Part shown: piece by piece, positions 63,772 to 64,000 of the stretch
Layout: every line of letters begins with the position of its first letter
How positions within the stretch are numbered: the first letter of the stretch is position 1
Assembly (NCBI GenBank): GCA_016342355.1
Contig: JAEINP010000014.1
Coordinates: forward strand, 43,094-107,093
Reading direction: 5' to 3'
Length of the DNA: 64,000 nt
Source of the DNA: Desulfatibacillum sp.
GTDB lineage: Bacteria; Desulfobacterota; Desulfobacteria; Desulfobacterales; Desulfatibacillaceae
Program-made: the position numbers and the translations under genes
The notes under the pieces: generated by a model
Told to the model about the DNA's origin: nothing
The model's input: the letters and a program-made list of their open reading frames with translations, nothing else
Database searches by the model: none

Positions 63772-64000
63772 ATTCTTTCTCCTTTTTGAAAGTAGTCAAA
63801 ATATCCCTATTCCCGCCTTGTGCGACAGGATGTGAGGGAGCACTCCGTGTCCGTTTACCTGATTGTGTTGTTCTCGTTAAAACGCCTCTATTTTTGTTAT
63901 CCATACCTCAGCTTTGATCATAACTAAAGTTTCGCAGTTGAATATTGGAGTGAAAAAATGGATAATTTTCTGAAATTACAGGGAAAATGATTGAAAAGCG
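63772..64000. other. Window end, no confident gene
   Basis: The AT-rich stretch upstream of the stress-protein gene should hold its promoter. Near the end an ATG at 63987 behind CAGGGAAA could be the start of a plus-strand gene beyond the window, preceded by an overlapping 10-codon frame (63958-63990). Too short to judge. Confidence 0.3.

Noticed and set aside
63958..63990. 10-codon frame at the window end
   Set aside because: Too short and no context available; mentioned only as a possible leader to a gene beyond the window.
1..64000. CRISPR arrays, rRNA and tRNA genes
   Set aside because: No regularly spaced repeats and no cloverleaf or rRNA-like stretches were noticed; a covariance-model scan was not possible.

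Overview
The window looks like chromosome of a GC-rich, anaerobic, Gram-negative bacterium of the deltaproteobacterial / Desulfobacterota kind, perhaps a fatty-acid or hydrocarbon degrading sulfate reducer. This is inference. It rests on the many acyl-CoA genes (two acyl-CoA dehydrogenases, an AMP-forming acyl-CoA ligase, an NDP-forming acyl-CoA synthetase subunit), a dedicated Hsp70/GrpE pair next to DUF4388 and PilZ proteins as in myxobacteria and relatives, and an RND/TolC envelope. No rRNA, tRNA or CRISPR array was seen. LAYOUT. 1-3201: 3' half of an RND efflux pump and its TolC-like outer membrane partner. 3285-12864: a complete tryptophan operon, aroF-trpE-trpG-trpD-trpC-trpF-trpB-trpA-aroB. 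Ahead of it lies a readable attenuator: a 29-codon leader peptide with three Trp codons, an antiterminator and two coupled terminators. 12865-14746: a small islet at the 3' end of aroB carrying a Panacea-like antitoxin / PemK-like toxin pair. It is bounded by two diverged copies of the last 87 bp of aroB. 15244-16698: NDP-forming acyl-CoA synthetase subunit. 16827-24243: DUF4388 protein, cyclic-nucleotide/PilZ protein, then a specialised chaperone set (GrpE-like, lidless Hsp70-like, membrane J-like protein with a DUF1566-like end). 24321-40109: lipid and housekeeping genes (acyl-CoA ligase, dynamin-like GTPase, ParA-like ATPase, M24 aminopeptidase, anion transporter, nitroreductase, half-size TauE, YchF-like GTPase, AidB-like and isovaleryl-CoA-like dehydrogenases, B12/radical-SAM protein). 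40577-44419: a lone AT-richer 1280-residue protein with an Mrr-like nuclease end, a STAND-type NTPase core and a long helical C terminus, a probable defence protein. 45310-45741: a decayed transposase. 45812-48900: a lipid-type operon (small protein, alpha/beta hydrolase, acyltransferase-like protein, FabR-like TetR regulator) whose promoter carries a 20-bp palindrome of FabR type. 48951-55400: two unknown proteins, Hsp20, a short-chain dehydrogenase, a PlsC-family acyltransferase, then an ECF sigma / membrane anti-sigma candidate / CpxP-like set. 55468-60949 (minus): chemoreceptor, stand-alone periplasmic Cache protein and hybrid PAS histidine kinase. 61179-63771: ABC-2 exporter pair and a universal stress protein. 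HOW IT FITS. The trp operon joins the first shikimate step (AroF) and the second (AroB) to all seven trp functions, so charged tRNA-Trp could set flux into the whole branch. The most unusual pieces are the coupled double attenuator, the aroB-end toxin-antitoxin islet, the lidless Hsp70 with a J-like partner that has HPT in place of HPD, and the stand-alone nuclease-STAND protein. Product names come from recalled family motifs; no database search was possible.
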